Assembly (NCBI GenBank): GCA_945906915.1
Contig: CAMDSI010000107.1
Location: forward strand, 1-7,176
Reading direction: 5' to 3'
DNA from: Spirosoma fluviale
GTDB taxonomy: Bacteria > Bacteroidota > Bacteroidia > Cytophagales > Spirosomataceae
Length of the DNA: 7,176 nucleotides
Shown: in pieces, positions 6,602 to 7,176 of the stretch
Position numbering within the stretch: the stretch's first letter is position 1
Layout of the letters: every line of letters begins with the position of its first letter
Translations under genes and position numbers: made by a program
Notes under the pieces: generated by a model
Seen by the model: only the letters and a program-made list of their open reading frames with translations
What the model was told of the DNA's origin: nothing
Database searches by the model: none

Positions 6602-7176
6602 ATGAGTACTGAAAAAAGCCCGAGCTTTTTATTGCACCAAAAATTTCCTTTTGAACCTACCCCTTCTCAGGCGCAGCTGTTTCAGAAGTTAAGTGGCTTT
6701 GTGCTAAATAAAGACGAATGGGCTGCGCTAACCTTTATTATCAAGGGTTATGCTGGAACGGGAAAAACGACCGTTATTTCCACCTTAATTAAAATATTGC
6801 CTGCATTTGGTTATAAAACTCAATTAATAGCACCCACAGGTCGCGCGGCCAAAGTCATGGCTAATTATGCCAAGAAAAAAGCGAGCACTATACATAAAAA
6901 AATCTACCGCCAAGTAAGCAATCCCAATTCAGGAGCACTCAGTTTTCAACGGATGAATAACTACGCCACTAATACGGTATTTATCGTGGATGAGGCTTCG
7001 ATGATAACGGATGAATCTGATTTTGGTACTACTAGTTTATTAACGGATTTAATCGAATACGTTTTCACTAATCCGGAGAATGGACATACCGGCAATAAGT
7101 TGATCTTCGTGGGAGATACAGCCCAATTACCCCCCGTCGGAAAAAGTCTTTCCCCTGCCCTTTCGAAGGAGTATAT
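6602..7176 (+). CDS. RecD-like (superfamily 1) ATP-dependent DNA helicase, N-terminal part (runs off window)
   Basis: The frame from ATG 6602 is open to the window end, giving 191 residues of an SF1B-type helicase. TPSQAQLFQKL (20-30) is a Q-motif-like segment, and GYAGTGKTT (49-57) is Walker A with K55. APTGRAAKVM (77-86) is motif Ia, followed by STIHKKIY (95-102), as in RecD/RecD2 proteins. FIVDEASM (127-134) is Walker B with D130-E131, and FVGDTAQLPPVG (169-180) is motif III. The protein resembles the roughly 470-residue RecD2-like helicases common in Bacteroidota, which act in DNA repair without RecB or RecC. The C-terminal motifs IV-VI are not visible. It starts 8 bases after the pabC stop and is probably in the alaS-pabBC operon. 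A TTG at 6632 is an alternative start, just after a terminator-like hairpin. It is not the long RecD with an extended N-terminal domain. Confidence 0.9.
   Translation, partial: MSTEKSPSFLLHQKFPFEPTPSQAQLFQKLSGFVLNKDEWAALTFIIKGYAGTGKTTVISTLIKILPAFGYKTQLIAPTGRAAKVMANYAKKKASTIHKKIYRQVSNPNSGALSFQRMNNYATNTVFIVDEASMITDESDFGTTSLLTDLIEYVFTNPENGHTGNKLIFVGDTAQLPPVGKSLSPALSKEY
6613..6630. repeat. Terminator-like inverted repeat inside the helicase 5' end
   Basis: AAAAAGC (6613-6619) and GCTTTTT (6624-6630) form a perfect 7-bp inverted repeat around the loop CCGA. The right arm ends in five T, so the RNA would look like a short A-tract/U-tract hairpin on either strand. Only two of seven pairs are G-C, weaker than a typical intrinsic terminator. 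It falls in codons 4-10 of the helicase gene if translation starts at 6602, or directly upstream of the alternative TTG start at 6632. Confidence 0.4.

Noticed and set aside
1..7176. Hidden mobile element, CRISPR array, tRNA/rRNA or defence system
   Set aside because: Coding sequence fills nearly all of the window with recognisable housekeeping genes; no gap exceeds about 120 bp, and no spaced repeats, transposase, integrase or tRNA-like fold were seen.

Overview
The window looks like an ordinary chromosomal housekeeping stretch from a member of the Bacteroidota, most likely a Cytophagales-type bacterium. The lineage reading rests on four things. None of the eight visible start codons has a Shine-Dalgarno sequence. 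Both divergent intergenic regions carry matches to the Bacteroidota -7 promoter element TAnnTTTG. The alanyl-tRNA synthetase has the insertion after its CGPCSE motif that I associate with this phylum. The protein versions and pairings (a Nudix protein divergent from pyrE, compact PabB and PabC, MerR next to DprA) are also typical of it. The order-level guess is from memory of protein flavour and is less certain. The DNA is moderately AT-rich and uniform, with no sign of mobile elements, RNA genes or CRISPR.

Layout. Positions 1-122 (minus) hold the N-terminus of a Nudix hydrolase cut by the window edge. A 92-bp divergent promoter region separates it from pyrE (215-853, plus; UMP synthesis). 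pyrE converges on dprA (minus, ending at 854): the two stop codons touch with no spacer. Upstream of dprA, and probably in the same operon, is a small single-domain MerR-type regulator (start placed at 2276). A 117-bp divergent region with small inverted repeats and one good -7 element separates merR from alaS (2394-5018, plus). alaS is followed at 5, 1 and 8 bp spacing by pabB, pabC and the 5' two-fifths or so of a RecD-like helicase gene that runs off the right edge.

How the genes work together. alaS-pabB-pabC-helicase is spaced like one operon, coupling tRNA charging, p-aminobenzoate/folate synthesis and DNA repair. No pabA/trpG glutaminase gene is in view, so PabB must borrow a glutaminase from elsewhere or use ammonia. 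merR-dprA forms the divergent unit; DprA loads RecA on incoming single-stranded DNA during natural transformation.

I did not find a new biological system here. The points most worth a second look are regulatory or small-scale: the inverted repeats in the merR/alaS promoter region, the symmetric element at the pyrE/dprA convergence, a terminator-like hairpin inside the first codons of the helicase gene, and the compact PabC with Asp where Glu is usual.
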